64,000 nucleotides of DNA from Sporocytophaga sp. (GTDB taxonomy: Bacteria; Bacteroidota; Bacteroidia; Cytophagales; Cytophagaceae): positions 248,001 through 312,000 of the forward strand of contig JANQAB010000008.1 in assembly GCA_024707265.1 (NCBI GenBank). Reading direction: 5' to 3'. The position numbers and the translations under genes were made by a program. Below, piece by piece: positions 8,811 through 18,778 of this stretch (positions within the stretch are counted from its first letter, which is position 1; each line of letters begins with the position of its first letter). The notes beneath the pieces were generated by a model that saw only the letters and a list, made by a program, of their open reading frames with translations, made no database searches and was not told the origin of the DNA.

Positions 8811-10278
8811 TTATTTCAAACTTAAAGATGTCCCTGTTCCTTTGATTAATGCTTTAACTGCTGGTTCCGAAATTTCAAGGAATGTTTCAGGGTAGATCCC
8901 CATCCAGAATATTAAAATGATAATTGGTATTAATACCAGTTTTTCGCTTGTAAAAAGATCTGTAAATCCTGAAGTTAAGTTGTTGGTTTCTCCCAACATG
9001 ATCTTCTGGAAGCTCGATAACATATATACAGCACCAAGTATTATAGAAACTCCTGCTACTGCCGCTATCCATGGATTGTACTGGAATATTCCGACGAAAA
9101 GAAGGAACTCACCAGGGAAACCTCCTGTAAATGGCAGTGCAATGCTGCTGAAAAGCAAAATGATAAATGTAACAGTAAAGAAAGGTGCAACATTTCTTAT
9201 ACCTCCTAAAGAAGAGAGTTCAAGTGTTTTGGTTCTGTCAAATAGAACATCAATTACAAAGAACAATCCTACAACATTGATTCCGTGGGATAACATTTGA
9301 ATAATACCTCCCTGAAGACTTTCTTCTCCAAGTGTAAATATTCCCGCTGCAATCAGACCTACGTGAGCAATTGAAACATAGGCAATCAGTCTCTTGAAGT
9401 CTTTTTGTTTAATTGCTATGATCGAAGCATAGATAATTCCGATAACGCTAAGGATAATTGCAGGCATTCCATATGTATGAACAGCTTCTGGTACAAGAGG
9501 AAGAATCCATCTGATTACTCCGTAAATACCCATCTTTAGCATAATTCCAGAAAGAAGCATCGTACCCTGAACCGGCGTTACAGTATAGGTATCAGGCTGC
9601 CACGTATGGAATGGGAAGATCGGCATTTTGATAGCAAATGCCAGGAAGAAAGCAAAGAACACAAGAGCCTGATCTGTTGAACTTAATGAACTTCCAACAG
9701 CATAGAATTGATTAATGTCAAAAGAACCGTTTGGAGTCTGTAAATACAGATAAATGATAGCAATAAGCATTAATAAACTGCCTGCAAGTGTATATACGAA
9801 GAACTTGAAAGTGATTTTTTTTTCTGTTTTCACCCCCCCAGATCAAGGCAATGAAATAGATCGGAATAAGTGCTAATTCCCAGAATATATAGAATAGGAA
9901 AGCATCACGAGCTACAAATACACCAACAAGCGCAGACTGCATTATTAATATAAGCCCATAGAAGTAGTTGCTGTTAGCAAATGTTCTTCTGAATGAAGAA
10001 AGGATAATTAAAGGAATAAGAAAGGTAGTAAGCATTACCAGAAGTATGCTGATTCCGTCCATTCCTACACTGAATGATATCCCCATTGATTTTACCCAAG
10101 GTACTGATGTAGCATAAGCCAATGTATCTTGAGGATTAAATTTTAAGAGTAAAACCAGAGAATAAGCAAATTCAGCTAATGCGACTGTAAATGCAAATTG
10201 TTTTGCCCTATTGTCAGGAAGCAGGAATGAAATTAAACCTGCTACCAGCGGTAGAAAAATTAAAATACTGGTTTCCAT
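8811..10278 (-). CDS. nuoM: NADH-quinone oxidoreductase subunit M, frame interrupted once
   Basis: Two overlapping frames make a 488-aa antiporter-like subunit. The N-terminal part ends its true homology at IWGGENRK and the C-terminal part resumes at ITFKFFVYTLAGSLLML. The break is a run of nine T on the plus strand (9815-9823); eight would restore R-K-K-I-T-F-K-F. Landmarks include FFAFFLAFAIKMPIFPFHTW and the KRLIAYVSIAHVGL broken-helix segment. It overlaps the nuoL stop by one base (TAATG). The rest of the frame is clean. Confidence 0.92.
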
Positions 10279-12194
10279 TAAAACTTGATAATCGTGTTAA
10301 AGAACAATATTAATATGATGCCAATAACCATAGCAAACATGTAAAAACTGATGCTACCGTTTTGTAGAAATCTTAAACCTGCACTGCCTCTGTCTATTCC
10401 TTTACCCCAGGCATTTACAAAGTTGTCAATAATTTTTTTCTCAAACACTTTGTAGAAAATATCTCCAAGCCAGTAAAGAGGTTTTACTATCAGAGTTCTA
10501 TAGATTTCGTCGATGTAATATTTGTTGTATAATACTTTGTGAGGAGCAGAAAGATCGGATCCCTCAGGAGCAGGAACTACTTTTTTGGATATGTAAACTA
10601 ATGCCGTAATTGCAATTACCAATAAAACTGCTCCAACTGATATACCCATTAGCATTAATTCTGTTGAATGGCTTAATGCATGTCCTGCATGCTGGTTAAT
10701 CGGTACTATTACAGGACTTAAGAATGATTTAAGGAAGTTACTGCCTCCAAGAACTTCCGGAACACCCACAAAACCACCAATTACTGAAAGTACTGCAAGC
10801 ACCATCAATGGAATAGTCATGATAAGTGGAGATTCATGTAAATGCGATTTCTGATGCTCAGTACCTCTGAATGATCCGAAGAAAGTTAAGAAAACCAGGC
10901 GGAACATATAGAATGTCGTCATCAATGCACCTAAAACTCCAAGTGCCCATAGGATAGGGGAGTGCTCATAAGCATGAGCCAGAATTTCATCTTTAGAGAA
11001 GAAACCGGCAAATGGTGGAATACCTGCAATGGCAACAGTTCCTATTATAAACGTAGCGAATGTAATGGGAAGTTTTTTCCAAAGTCCACCCATGCTTCTG
11101 ATATCCTGTTCACCGCTCATAGCGTGAATGACGCTACCAGCTCCAAGGAAAAGAAGTGCTTTAAAGAATGCGTGAGTGCCTACATGGAATATTGCTGTTG
11201 AATAAGCTCCCAATCCAAGAGCGAAGAACATATAGCCTAACTGGCTTACTGTAGAATAAGCCAATACTTTTTTGATATCGTTTTGAACCAGACCTATTGT
11301 AGCTGCAAAAAGAGCAGTTGTAAGACCGATAATTTGAATTACTTCAAGAGTAAATGGAGCTAATGAGAAAAGTACATTTGATCTTACAATCATGTAAATA
11401 CCTGCTGTAACCATGGTAGCTGCGTGAATAAGCGCAGAAACCGGAGTCGGACCTGCCATCGCATCTGGTAACCATGTATAAAGTGGTATTTGTGCACTTT
11501 TACCGGTTGCTCCAAGGAATAATAACAAAGTGATTGCTATTAGTACAGGTTGAGCAACACCTGGTTTGAATATTGTTTGAGCTTGTTCGAAAACAGCGCT
11601 ATATTCAAGACTTCCGAATGTTACGATGATCAAAAGCATTCCTAGTAGGAAACCAAGATCACCGATACGGTTCATAATGAATGCTTTTTTAGCAGCATTG
11701 TTATAATTATTGTTTTTAAACCAGAATCCGATAAGGAGATAAGAGCAAAGTCCTACACCTTCCCAGCCTGCGAAAAGAACAAGGAAGTTAGAGCCCATCA
11801 CAAGGATCAACATGGAGAAAACAAATAGATTCAGATATGAAAAATACCTTGCAAATCCTTCGTCATGAGACATGTATCCAGCAGAATACAAATGAATTAA
11901 GAACCCAACTCCTGTAATGATTGTCATCATCGTAACAGAAAGCGGGTCTATAAGAAATGAAAGCTTAATATCGATTGAACCTGCTGAAATCCAGTTGAAA
12001 TAAGTAAGCGTTTCGGATTGAATGCTTCCGTTTAATACATTGATCAAAAGGGAAAGCACAATAAGGAAGGATCCAAGGATACTCCCGCAACCAACAATCC
12101 CTACAAGGGCTTTGTTTAATTTTTTATTAGCTAAACCAATTATCAAAAATCCAATAAGAGGTAAAACAGGTATTAACCAGGCTAATTGTAACAT
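10278..12194 (-). CDS. nuoL: NADH-quinone oxidoreductase subunit L
   Basis: A 638-aa antiporter-like subunit with about 16 membrane segments and the long C-terminal lateral helix region. Conserved features include FAGWEGVGLCSYLLIGFW, TWLPDAMAGPTPVSALIHAA, KKVLAYSTVSQLGYMFFALG and FAGFFSKDEIL. This distal subunit carries one of the proton channels. It lies between nuoK and nuoM, the usual order. Confidence 0.96.
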   Translation of the reverse strand: MLQLAWLIPVLPLIGFLIIGLANKKLNKALVGIVGCGSILGSFLIVLSLLINVLNGSIQSETLTYFNWISAGSIDIKLSFLIDPLSVTMMTIITGVGFLIHLYSAGYMSHDEGFARYFSYLNLFVFSMLILVMGSNFLVLFAGWEGVGLCSYLLIGFWFKNNNYNNAAKKAFIMNRIGDLGFLLGMLLIIVTFGSLEYSAVFEQAQTIFKPGVAQPVLIAITLLLFLGATGKSAQIPLYTWLPDAMAGPTPVSALIHAATMVTAGIYMIVRSNVLFSLAPFTLEVIQIIGLTTALFAATIGLVQNDIKKVLAYSTVSQLGYMFFALGLGAYSTAIFHVGTHAFFKALLFLGAGSVIHAMSGEQDIRSMGGLWKKLPITFATFIIGTVAIAGIPPFAGFFSKDEILAHAYEHSPILWALGVLGALMTTFYMFRLVFLTFFGSFRGTEHQKSHLHESPLIMTIPLMVLAVLSVIGGFVGVPEVLGGSNFLKSFLSPVIVPINQHAGHALSHSTELMLMGISVGAVLLVIAITALVYISKKVVPAPEGSDLSAPHKVLYNKYYIDEIYRTLIVKPLYWLGDIFYKVFEKKIIDNFVNAWGKGIDRGSAGLRFLQNGSISFYMFAMVIGIILILFFNTIIKF

Positions 12195-12210
12195 CTTTTA
12201 TCTATTTATT

Positions 12211-12525
12211 CTACCACTTTAATTTATTCAGAGAATTTATATCTACCGATCCTGTATTTCTGTATATCATTACAAGAATTGCCAGACCGACAGTAATTTC
12301 AGCCGCTGCAACTGCCATGATAAAGAAAACGAATACTTGTCCTGAGGCATCATTATGAAATACAGAAAATGCCACAAGCAAAAGGTTTATAGCATTCAGC
12401 ATCAGCTCGATGGACATAAATATGATAATGATATTCCTTCGTACAAGAACCCCCATAACGCCTATCGCAAAAAGGATGCTTGCAAGAACAAGGTAGTTTG
12501 TAACTGTGTTTGATAAAACTTGCAT
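12211..12525 (-). CDS. nuoK: NADH-quinone oxidoreductase subunit K
   Basis: A 104-aa three-helix membrane subunit. It has the conserved glutamates in the helix [18 protein letters not shown] and in [15 protein letters not shown], both implicated in proton coupling in the family. It sits between nuoJ and nuoL with short gaps (18 and 16 bp), consistent with one transcript. Confidence 0.95.
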   Translation of the reverse strand: MQVLSNTVTNYLVLASILFAIGVMGVLVRRNIIIIFMSIELMLNAINLLLVAFSVFHNDASGQVFVFFIMAVAAAEITVGLAILVMIYRNTGSVDINSLNKLKW

Positions 12526-12543
12526 GATCTGCTATTTCAATTA

Positions 12544-13047
12544 TTAATGATCTTTAAGATTCTTTTTTCCCAACATCACAGCTCCGATCATTGCAGAAAG
12601 GAATAGTGTGGATGAAACTTCAAACGGAAGCAAATATTCATCGAAAAGGATTTTGCCCAGGTTTTTAACTGAACCCATATCTGCATTTACGGCCTGAGCT
12701 GCTTCAGCCTGATTAAGACCTTTAACAGCTCCCAACAATACGATAAGCAACAAGCCTCCTGAAATAGCACCTGCTATTTTAGGGAGCATAGACTTGCCTG
12801 TTTCCGTAGTTTTATTGAGGTTTAAAAGCATGATAACAAAGAGGAACAAAACCAAAATTGCTCCAGCGTATACAATGATATGCACAATGAAAAGAAATTC
12901 TGCATTCAAAAGAACGTAGTGGCCTGCTATAGAAAAGAAAGTCAATATCAGAAATAATACACTATACACGGGGTTTTTAGAAAATATAACCGCCAATGCA
13001 GCACCTATCGAAATGATAGACAAAATCAAAAATACCAACTGATCCAT
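12544..13047 (-). CDS. nuoJ: NADH-quinone oxidoreductase subunit J
   Basis: A 167-aa membrane subunit with five predicted helices. The conserved VYAGAILVLFLFVIMLLN helix with its pi-bulge region follows FLFIVHII. A final helix, SSTLFLSAMIGAVMLGKK, ends the protein. Two bases separate it from the upstream nuoI stop. Confidence 0.94.
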   Translation of the reverse strand: MDQLVFLILSIISIGAALAVIFSKNPVYSVLFLILTFFSIAGHYVLLNAEFLFIVHIIVYAGAILVLFLFVIMLLNLNKTTETGKSMLPKIAGAISGGLLLIVLLGAVKGLNQAEAAQAVNADMGSVKNLGKILFDEYLLPFEVSSTLFLSAMIGAVMLGKKNLKDH

Positions 13048-13049
13048 CG

Positions 13050-13581
13050 TTACTTTTTGTAAGGTTTATAAGTTTTGGGATGTGCGCTTGTTCCTACTGG
13101 TTGAACAAGTTTATCTTTTCCGAAAATAAAGTTCGATCTGTCGAAGTTTGCAGGTGCAAGCTCTTCTGTAAGATATACAGCATCTTTTGGACAAGCTTCT
13201 TCACAAAGACCGCAGAAAATACATCTAAGCATGTTTATTTCGTATGTCTTAGCATATTTTTCTTCGCGATACAGATGTTCTTCACCTTTTTTTCTTTCAG
13301 CAGCAACTATTGAAATAGCCTCAGCAGGACAAGCTACAGCACACAGACCACAGGCGGTGCAGTTTTCTCTGCCTTGCTCATCTCTTTTCAGAATGTGTCT
13401 GCCTCTGTAAACCTTACTGAACTCTCTTTTTTTGCTCAGGATATTGAATGGTCGGTTTTCTTTTAAAGAAGTGTTTGATGGTGATCATCATCCCGCCAAA
13501 TATTGCAGGGAGATACATTCTCTCCTTCAATGTCATTTCTTTATTTACGACAACCTTTGATCTGTTAGATAAAGAGTGCAT
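13050..13581 (-). CDS. nuoI: NADH-quinone oxidoreductase subunit I (2x 4Fe-4S), frame interrupted once
   Basis: The start at 13581 (MHSLSNRSKVVV) reads through MTLKERMYLPAIFGG to IQYPEQKK and then shifts. The other frame continues REFSKVYRGRHILKRDEQG to the two ferredoxin clusters, CTACGLCAVACP and CIFCGLCEEACP (N6a/N6b). The break is a run of seven A on the coding strand near 13432; six would restore the frame and give a 176-aa protein of normal length. Only the last 60 codons form an ATG-started open frame, which could be mistaken for a small stand-alone ferredoxin. Position between nuoH and nuoJ confirms the identity. Confidence 0.9.
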
Positions 13582-13588
13582 AACTGAT

Positions 13589-14632
13589 TTATTTTAATAC
13601 AATGATTAAAAGTCCTGTAATAATTATATTGATCAAAGCCAATGGTATAAGCATTTTCCAGCCCATTCTCATTAATTGATCGTATCTGAATCTTGGAAGT
13701 GTCCATCTTACCCACATGAATAGGAATATGAACAATATGATTTTCGCGAAAAGGAAAATTGTTCCCAGAATAGTTACCAGATTATGAGGTAATCCTAGCT
13801 GATCCATGAACGGGAAATTATATCCACCGAAATAAAGCGAGCTCATAATCGCAGCAGATATGAACATATTAGTGTACTCTGCGAAAAGGAAGAAACCAAG
13901 TTTCATACTGCTATACTCTGTATGATATCCTCCCACCAGTTCATTTTCAGATTCAGGAAGGTCAAAAGGAGTTCTGTTACATTCTGCGAAGGCACAAATC
14001 AAAAAGATTAAGAATCCCAGAGGCTGATAAATGATGTTCCAGGAAGCTCCTGATATACCGAATATCGGTGTACCCTGCTGTTGTACGATTTCACCAAGAC
14101 TTAATGTTCCTGTTGTCATTATAAGAGCAATGATAGATAAACCCATTGCAATCTCATAACTGATCATTTGAGAGCTGGCTCTCAATGCTCCAAGAAGTGA
14201 GAATTTATTGTTTGATGCCCATCCACCAATCATGATTCCATAAACTCCAATAGAAACAACTGCAAATACATAAAGAACACCGATGTTAAGGTCGGTTATT
14301 TGCAGGCTGATGACTCTGTCAAATAATTCCAGTGAATTGCCCCAAGGAATTACCGCACTTGTCATTAGCGCTGTTGTCATGGATATAGACGGACCTAAAA
14401 TAAACAAGGCCTTATCTGCATGCTTGGGTATAAATTCTTCTTTTAAAAAGAATTTTACTCCATCCGCGAGTGGTTGAAGAAGACCGAAAATTCCGGCTCT
14501 GTTAGGACCCAGTCTGTCCTGAATAAATGCGGCTACTTTTCTTTCAGCATACGTGCTATATAGCGCAAATAAAAGAGTAATGCCGAAGACGGCTACAATT
14601 AATACAATCTTATCTATCAGAAATATTTCCAT
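13589..14632 (-). CDS. nuoH: NADH-quinone oxidoreductase subunit H
   Basis: A 347-aa membrane subunit at the quinone site. Typical blocks are YAERKVAAFIQDRLGPNRAG, GLLQPLADGVKFFLKEE, ECNRTPFDLPESENELVGGY (the acidic loop lining the quinone chamber), and a C-terminal FMWVRWTLPRFRYDQLMRMGW. It overlaps the end of nuoG by 23 bp. Confidence 0.96.
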   Translation of the reverse strand: MEIFLIDKIVLIVAVFGITLLFALYSTYAERKVAAFIQDRLGPNRAGIFGLLQPLADGVKFFLKEEFIPKHADKALFILGPSISMTTALMTSAVIPWGNSLELFDRVISLQITDLNIGVLYVFAVVSIGVYGIMIGGWASNNKFSLLGALRASSQMISYEIAMGLSIIALIMTTGTLSLGEIVQQQGTPIFGISGASWNIIYQPLGFLIFLICAFAECNRTPFDLPESENELVGGYHTEYSSMKLGFFLFAEYTNMFISAAIMSSLYFGGYNFPFMDQLGLPHNLVTILGTIFLFAKIILFIFLFMWVRWTLPRFRYDQLMRMGWKMLIPLALINIIITGLLIIVLK

Positions 14633-15578
14633 AACCTATGTTCTTCGGTGCATCTACTTTTATTCCCTGTAAATATTTATTTTGAGCCTGAACAGAATTT
14701 TTCTGAATCGGAGCAGGTCCTTCTACAGTCCAGTCGCTGGTTAATTTTTTCTCAAATCTACAATCGTTGCAAATGAAATCTTCAACTTCTCCATACTGAT
14801 CTTTTCTTCCGGTTACTCTGAAAACTTCATCTCCTTTCATCCAGATAGTAGTTTTTCCGCAGCATTTATCGCAGTTACGATGAGCATACATTGGTTTTAC
14901 AAACCAAACCCTGCTTTTAAAACGGAAGGTTTTATCTGTAAGTGCTCCAACCGGACAAACATCGATTACGTTACCTGAAAAATCATTTTCGATTACGTTT
15001 TCAATATAAGTACCAATTTCGGCAGCATCTCCTCTGTTAAGAACACCGTGAACACGTTCATTGGTGATTTGATTCGCAGTAAAGACACATCTGTAGCAAA
15101 GAATACATCTTGTCATGTGCAATTGTATTTTGCTACCGATATCTATTTTATCAAAAGATCTTCTTTCTTCTTCGTATCTGGTCTTTGCAGAACCATGCTC
15201 AAATGCCAGGTCCTGTAAATGACACTCTCCAGCCTGATCACAGATTGGGCAATCAAGAGGATGGTTTATTAATAAGAATTCGACTACGCCTTTTCTTGCT
15301 TCAAGAACTTCAGGAGAAGTGATGTTCTGTACAACCATACCGTCCTGAACAGGAGTGGAGCAGGAAGCAACCAGTTTCGGCATTGGTCTTGGATCTTTAG
15401 CAGAACCAGCGGCTACTTTTACAAGACAAGTTCTGCATTTTCCTCCTGAACCTTTAAGTTTAGAGTAATAACACATGGCAGGAGGTACAAGATCGCCTCC
15501 GATTTGTCTGGCAGCATTCAGGATTGTGGTTCCTGGTTCTACCTCTGTTTCAACACCATCTATAGTTACCTTAATCAT
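14610..15578 (-). CDS. nuoG: NADH-quinone oxidoreductase subunit G, short form (Fe-S only)
   Basis: A 322-aa protein against 700-900 aa for the classical subunit. The N-terminal 2Fe-2S domain has CYYSKLKGSGGKCRTC and a later CSTP. Next come the His/Cys 4Fe-4S motif HPLDCPICDQAGECHLQDL, a ferredoxin-like CILCYRC with CPVGALTD, and a last module HRNCDKCC...FICNDCRF that matches the 4Fe-4S entry of the molybdopterin-oxidoreductase fold. The large molybdopterin-like domain is absent and the gene ends cleanly, overlapping nuoF by 4 bp at its start and nuoH at its end. Short NuoG versions of this type occur in Cytophagales, so I read it as a natural form rather than a truncation. Confidence 0.9.
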   Translation of the reverse strand: MIKVTIDGVETEVEPGTTILNAARQIGGDLVPPAMCYYSKLKGSGGKCRTCLVKVAAGSAKDPRPMPKLVASCSTPVQDGMVVQNITSPEVLEARKGVVEFLLINHPLDCPICDQAGECHLQDLAFEHGSAKTRYEEERRSFDKIDIGSKIQLHMTRCILCYRCVFTANQITNERVHGVLNRGDAAEIGTYIENVIENDFSGNVIDVCPVGALTDKTFRFKSRVWFVKPMYAHRNCDKCCGKTTIWMKGDEVFRVTGRKDQYGEVEDFICNDCRFEKKLTSDWTVEGPAPIQKNSVQAQNKYLQGIKVDAPKNIGYGNISDR

Positions 15579-16933
15579 TGTAATACAGTATTTAATTCTC
15601 TTTTATAATCCGCACTGTGTGCAAATGGACTATGTGCTACTTTTTCAGGAAATTTAACATGGTATTCAAATTCCTCTCTGAAGTGTCTGATGTGACTTGC
15701 TACTGGCCATGCTGCCGCATCTCCAAGAGGACAGATTGTATTTCCCTCAATTTTCTTGGCAATGTCAACCAAAAGATCGATATCACTCATTGATCCATGT
15801 CCGTGTTCTAATCTGTGCAATACTTTTTCCATCCATCCCGTACCTTCTCTGCAAGGACTGCACTGACCGCAAGATTCATGATGGTAGAATCTTGTAAAGT
15901 TCCATAGATTTCTAACAATGCAAGTGGTCTCATCCATGGCAATAAATCCACCAGAACCAAGCATAGAGCCGCTGGCAAAGCCTCCTTCAGAAAGTGATTC
16001 GTAGCTCATTAATCTTGCTACACCTTCTTTGGTTTTGTAGAATAGCTCTGCTGGTAAAATAGGTACAGAAGAACCACCTGGTACAACAGCTTTAAGCGTA
16101 TGTCCGGCTCTGATTCCTCCGCAATACTCGTCAGAATTTAAGAATTCGTCAACTGGCAAACCCAATTCGATTTCATAAACTCCCGGTTTATTCATATGTC
16201 CGCAAGCAGAGATCAGTTTGGTTCCTGTAGATCTGCCCACGCCGATTTTAGCATATTCATCACCACCCATGTTAATGATAGGAACTACTGTTGCCAGTGT
16301 TTCCACGTTGTTTACCACTGTAGGGCAGTTGTAAAGTCCTGATATAGCAGGGAATGGAGGCTTCATTCTTGGATTTCCTCTTTTTCCTTCGAGTGATTCT
16401 ATCAAAGCGGTTTCTTCACCGCAGATATAAGCACCACCACCTGGCTGTACATAAATTTCAAGATCGTATCCTGAGCCAAGAATATTTTTTCCAAGGAAGC
16501 CATTGTGTTTTGCTTCTGCAATAGCATTCTCAAGAATATCTACTATCCATCTGTATTCACCACGGATGTATATGTAGGTTGAGTTTGAACCTAAAGAATA
16601 GCTTGAAACAATCAAACCTTCAATAAGAATGTGAGGGATATATTCCATTAAAAATCTATCCTTGAATGTACCTGGCTCACTCTCGTCAGCATTACATACC
16701 AGATATCTTGGTTTATCGGATTTTCTGTCCAGGAAACTCCATTTCATACCGGTAGGGAAACCGGCACCACCACGTCCTCTTAGTCCTGATTTCTTCACTT
16801 CTTCCATCACGTCGTCAGGAGACATGGTTTTCAGAGCTTTTTCAACTGAACGGTATCCGCCATTTGCTCTGTAAACGTCAAAGGATTTAATCCCCGGAAC
16901 GTTTATATTTTCTAATAATAATTTCCTGGCCAT
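15575..16933 (-). CDS. nuoF: NADH-quinone oxidoreductase subunit F (FMN, NADH-binding)
   Basis: A 452-aa catalytic subunit that oxidises NADH. GLRGRGGAGFPTGMKW binds NADH/FMN, and YICGEETALIESLEGKRG is the FMN-site region. CGQCSPCREGTGWM plus a later NTICPLGD cysteine ligate the N3 4Fe-4S cluster. Its ATG overlaps the nuoE stop by one base, and its 3' end overlaps nuoG by 4 bp. Confidence 0.96.
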   Translation of the reverse strand: MARKLLLENINVPGIKSFDVYRANGGYRSVEKALKTMSPDDVMEEVKKSGLRGRGGAGFPTGMKWSFLDRKSDKPRYLVCNADESEPGTFKDRFLMEYIPHILIEGLIVSSYSLGSNSTYIYIRGEYRWIVDILENAIAEAKHNGFLGKNILGSGYDLEIYVQPGGGAYICGEETALIESLEGKRGNPRMKPPFPAISGLYNCPTVVNNVETLATVVPIINMGGDEYAKIGVGRSTGTKLISACGHMNKPGVYEIELGLPVDEFLNSDEYCGGIRAGHTLKAVVPGGSSVPILPAELFYKTKEGVARLMSYESLSEGGFASGSMLGSGGFIAMDETTCIVRNLWNFTRFYHHESCGQCSPCREGTGWMEKVLHRLEHGHGSMSDIDLLVDIAKKIEGNTICPLGDAAAWPVASHIRHFREEFEYHVKFPEKVAHSPFAHSADYKRELNTVLQ

Positions 16934-17484
16934 TAGATCTCGTATTTATTATCAGGATTAAAATCTTCTTGTCCTAGTCTTGTAATAATTTTGTCCATCT
17001 TTTCTTCGGTAAGATGTTCATAGTAGAACTTACCGATCTGAGCCATTGGAGCATAACCGCAGGCGCCGAGGCATTCAACAGCTTTCAGGGAAAACTTATT
17101 GTCAGGAGTTGTTTCTCCGACTTTTATTCCAAGTTTCTTTTCTGTATAGTCAATAATCTGATCTGCTCTGTTATGCATACAAGGACCTGTTCTGCAAAAC
17201 TCTATCAGGCATTTACCAACAGGTTTCAAGTTAAACATTGTATAGAATGTTGCCACCTCGTAAACCTCAATTGGTTTAATGTTCAACAGAGAGGCTACAT
17301 AATCCATTACAGGAACTGAAAGCCATCCGTCAAACTCTCTTTGTGCAAGATGGAGAATAGGAAGTAATGCAGATTTTTGCCTGCCTTCAGGGTATCTGGA
17401 AATGATCTCCTGAACCTTTTTCAGCTTTTCTTCTGAAAATTTGATTTCTGATTGTACTGTTCCCATTGTATTTGCTGTAGGCAC
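16933..17484 (-). CDS. nuoE: NADH-quinone oxidoreductase subunit E (2Fe-2S)
   Basis: A 183-aa thioredoxin-fold 2Fe-2S subunit partnering NuoF. The cluster ligands are in FCRTGPCMHN and AVECLGACGYAPM. The sequence YEVATFYTMFNLKPVGK is characteristic of the family. The gap to nuoD (80 bp) is the largest inside the nuo block, leaving room for an internal promoter, although no clear motif is visible. Confidence 0.95.
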   Translation of the reverse strand: MPTANTMGTVQSEIKFSEEKLKKVQEIISRYPEGRQKSALLPILHLAQREFDGWLSVPVMDYVASLLNIKPIEVYEVATFYTMFNLKPVGKCLIEFCRTGPCMHNRADQIIDYTEKKLGIKVGETTPDNKFSLKAVECLGACGYAPMAQIGKFYYEHLTEEKMDKIITRLGQEDFNPDNKYEI

Positions 17485-17564
17485 TTAGTTTTTGACGAAG
17501 GAAAACCGCACAAAAACTTTTTACTCAGTTTATATTAAACTCAAATTTATAAAATCTTATGAAA

Positions 17565-18773
17565 TCAGGCATCCATTTCACCTGCAATCAGGTTAAGGCT
17601 ACTCATGGTCATGACAGCATCAGAGATTGTGGCTCCTTTGATCATTTCACCATAAGCCTGATAGTAAACGAAACCAGGTCTTCTAAAGTGTAGTCTGTAA
17701 GGCATTCTGCCTCCATCACTTATCAGATAAAATCCTAGTTCTCCGTTAGCACCTTCAATGCTATGGTAAATTTCACCTTTAGGTACTTCAATTTCTCCCA
17801 TCACTATTTTGAAGTGATAGATCAATGCTTCCATGTTGGAATATACTTCCTCTTTTGGAGGTAGATAGATATCCGGAACTTCTGCATGGTAAGGCCCTGA
17901 AGGTAGTTTTTCCAATGCCTGACGAATGATGCTAAGGCTTTGCCACACTTCTTCATTTCTTACCATAAAACGGTCGTAAGTATCACCGTTTGTTCCTATT
18001 GGTATTTCAAAGTCAAAATCCTGATATGAAGAGTAAGGATTCATAACTCTGACATCGTAGTCAACGCCTGCAGCTCTTAAATTAGGACCTGTGAACCCGT
18101 AATTTAATGCTCTCTCGGCAGAAATAGCTCCCACACCTATAGTTCTGTCCATGAAAATTCTGTTACGGTTAAACAGATTATCCATTTCTTTCCACACAAT
18201 TGGGAATTCTTCAAGTAGTGTTTTTATTTTAGCAAAGGCAGCAGGGGTGAAATCTCTTTCCAAACCTCCGATGCGGCCAATGTTTGTTGTAAGTCTTGCT
18301 CCGCAGATCTCTTCAAATATCTCATAAATTTTCTCCCTTTGCTGCATAACATAAAGGAAGCCTGAATAAGCGCCGGAGTCAACCCCAAGAATACTGTTGC
18401 AGATAAGATGATCCGCTATCCTTGAAAGCTCCATGATGATTACTCTGAGGTATTCAACTCTTTTAGGAACTTCAACACCAATTAATTTCTCAACAGTCAT
18501 ATGCCAGCCCATATTGTTAATAGGAGCAGAGCAATAGTTAAGACGATCGGTGAGGGGAGTAATCTGATAGAAAGGTCTTCTTTCAGCCAGTTTTTCAAAA
18601 GCACGGTGGATGTAACCAATTGTAGATTCAGAATCAACAATTTTTTCTCCATCCATCTTTAGAATATTCTGGAATACACCGTGTGTCGCCGGGTGAGTTG
18701 GCCCGAGATTCAGTGTAGTCAGTTCACTCTGGTCTGTAACTTGTGTATTAGTGTTGTTAGGTTGTGTAAGCAT
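17565..18773 (-). CDS. nuoD: NADH-quinone oxidoreductase subunit D
   Basis: A 402-aa hydrogenase-like large subunit at the quinone site. Conserved LNLGPTHPATHGVFQ near the N-terminus, GYIHRAFEKLAE, RADHLICNS-like helix residues, and a C-terminal RLHFRRPGFVYYQAY are present. It is separate from nuoC, not fused as in Escherichia coli, and starts 5 bp after the nuoC stop. Confidence 0.96.
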   Translation of the reverse strand: MLTQPNNTNTQVTDQSELTTLNLGPTHPATHGVFQNILKMDGEKIVDSESTIGYIHRAFEKLAERRPFYQITPLTDRLNYCSAPINNMGWHMTVEKLIGVEVPKRVEYLRVIIMELSRIADHLICNSILGVDSGAYSGFLYVMQQREKIYEIFEEICGARLTTNIGRIGGLERDFTPAAFAKIKTLLEEFPIVWKEMDNLFNRNRIFMDRTIGVGAISAERALNYGFTGPNLRAAGVDYDVRVMNPYSSYQDFDFEIPIGTNGDTYDRFMVRNEEVWQSLSIIRQALEKLPSGPYHAEVPDIYLPPKEEVYSNMEALIYHFKIVMGEIEVPKGEIYHSIEGANGELGFYLISDGGRMPYRLHFRRPGFVYYQAYGEMIKGATISDAVMTMSSLNLIAGEMDA

Positions 18774-18778
18774 AACTG

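Noticed and set aside
9718-10278. Separate short membrane protein beside nuoM
   Set aside because: It is the N-terminal third of NuoM ending in non-homologous residues after the T9 run.
13050-13232. Stand-alone 60-aa ferredoxin gene
   Set aside because: It is the C-terminal part of nuoI; the upstream half with the first 4Fe-4S motif lies in the adjoining frame and is joined by correcting one homopolymer.
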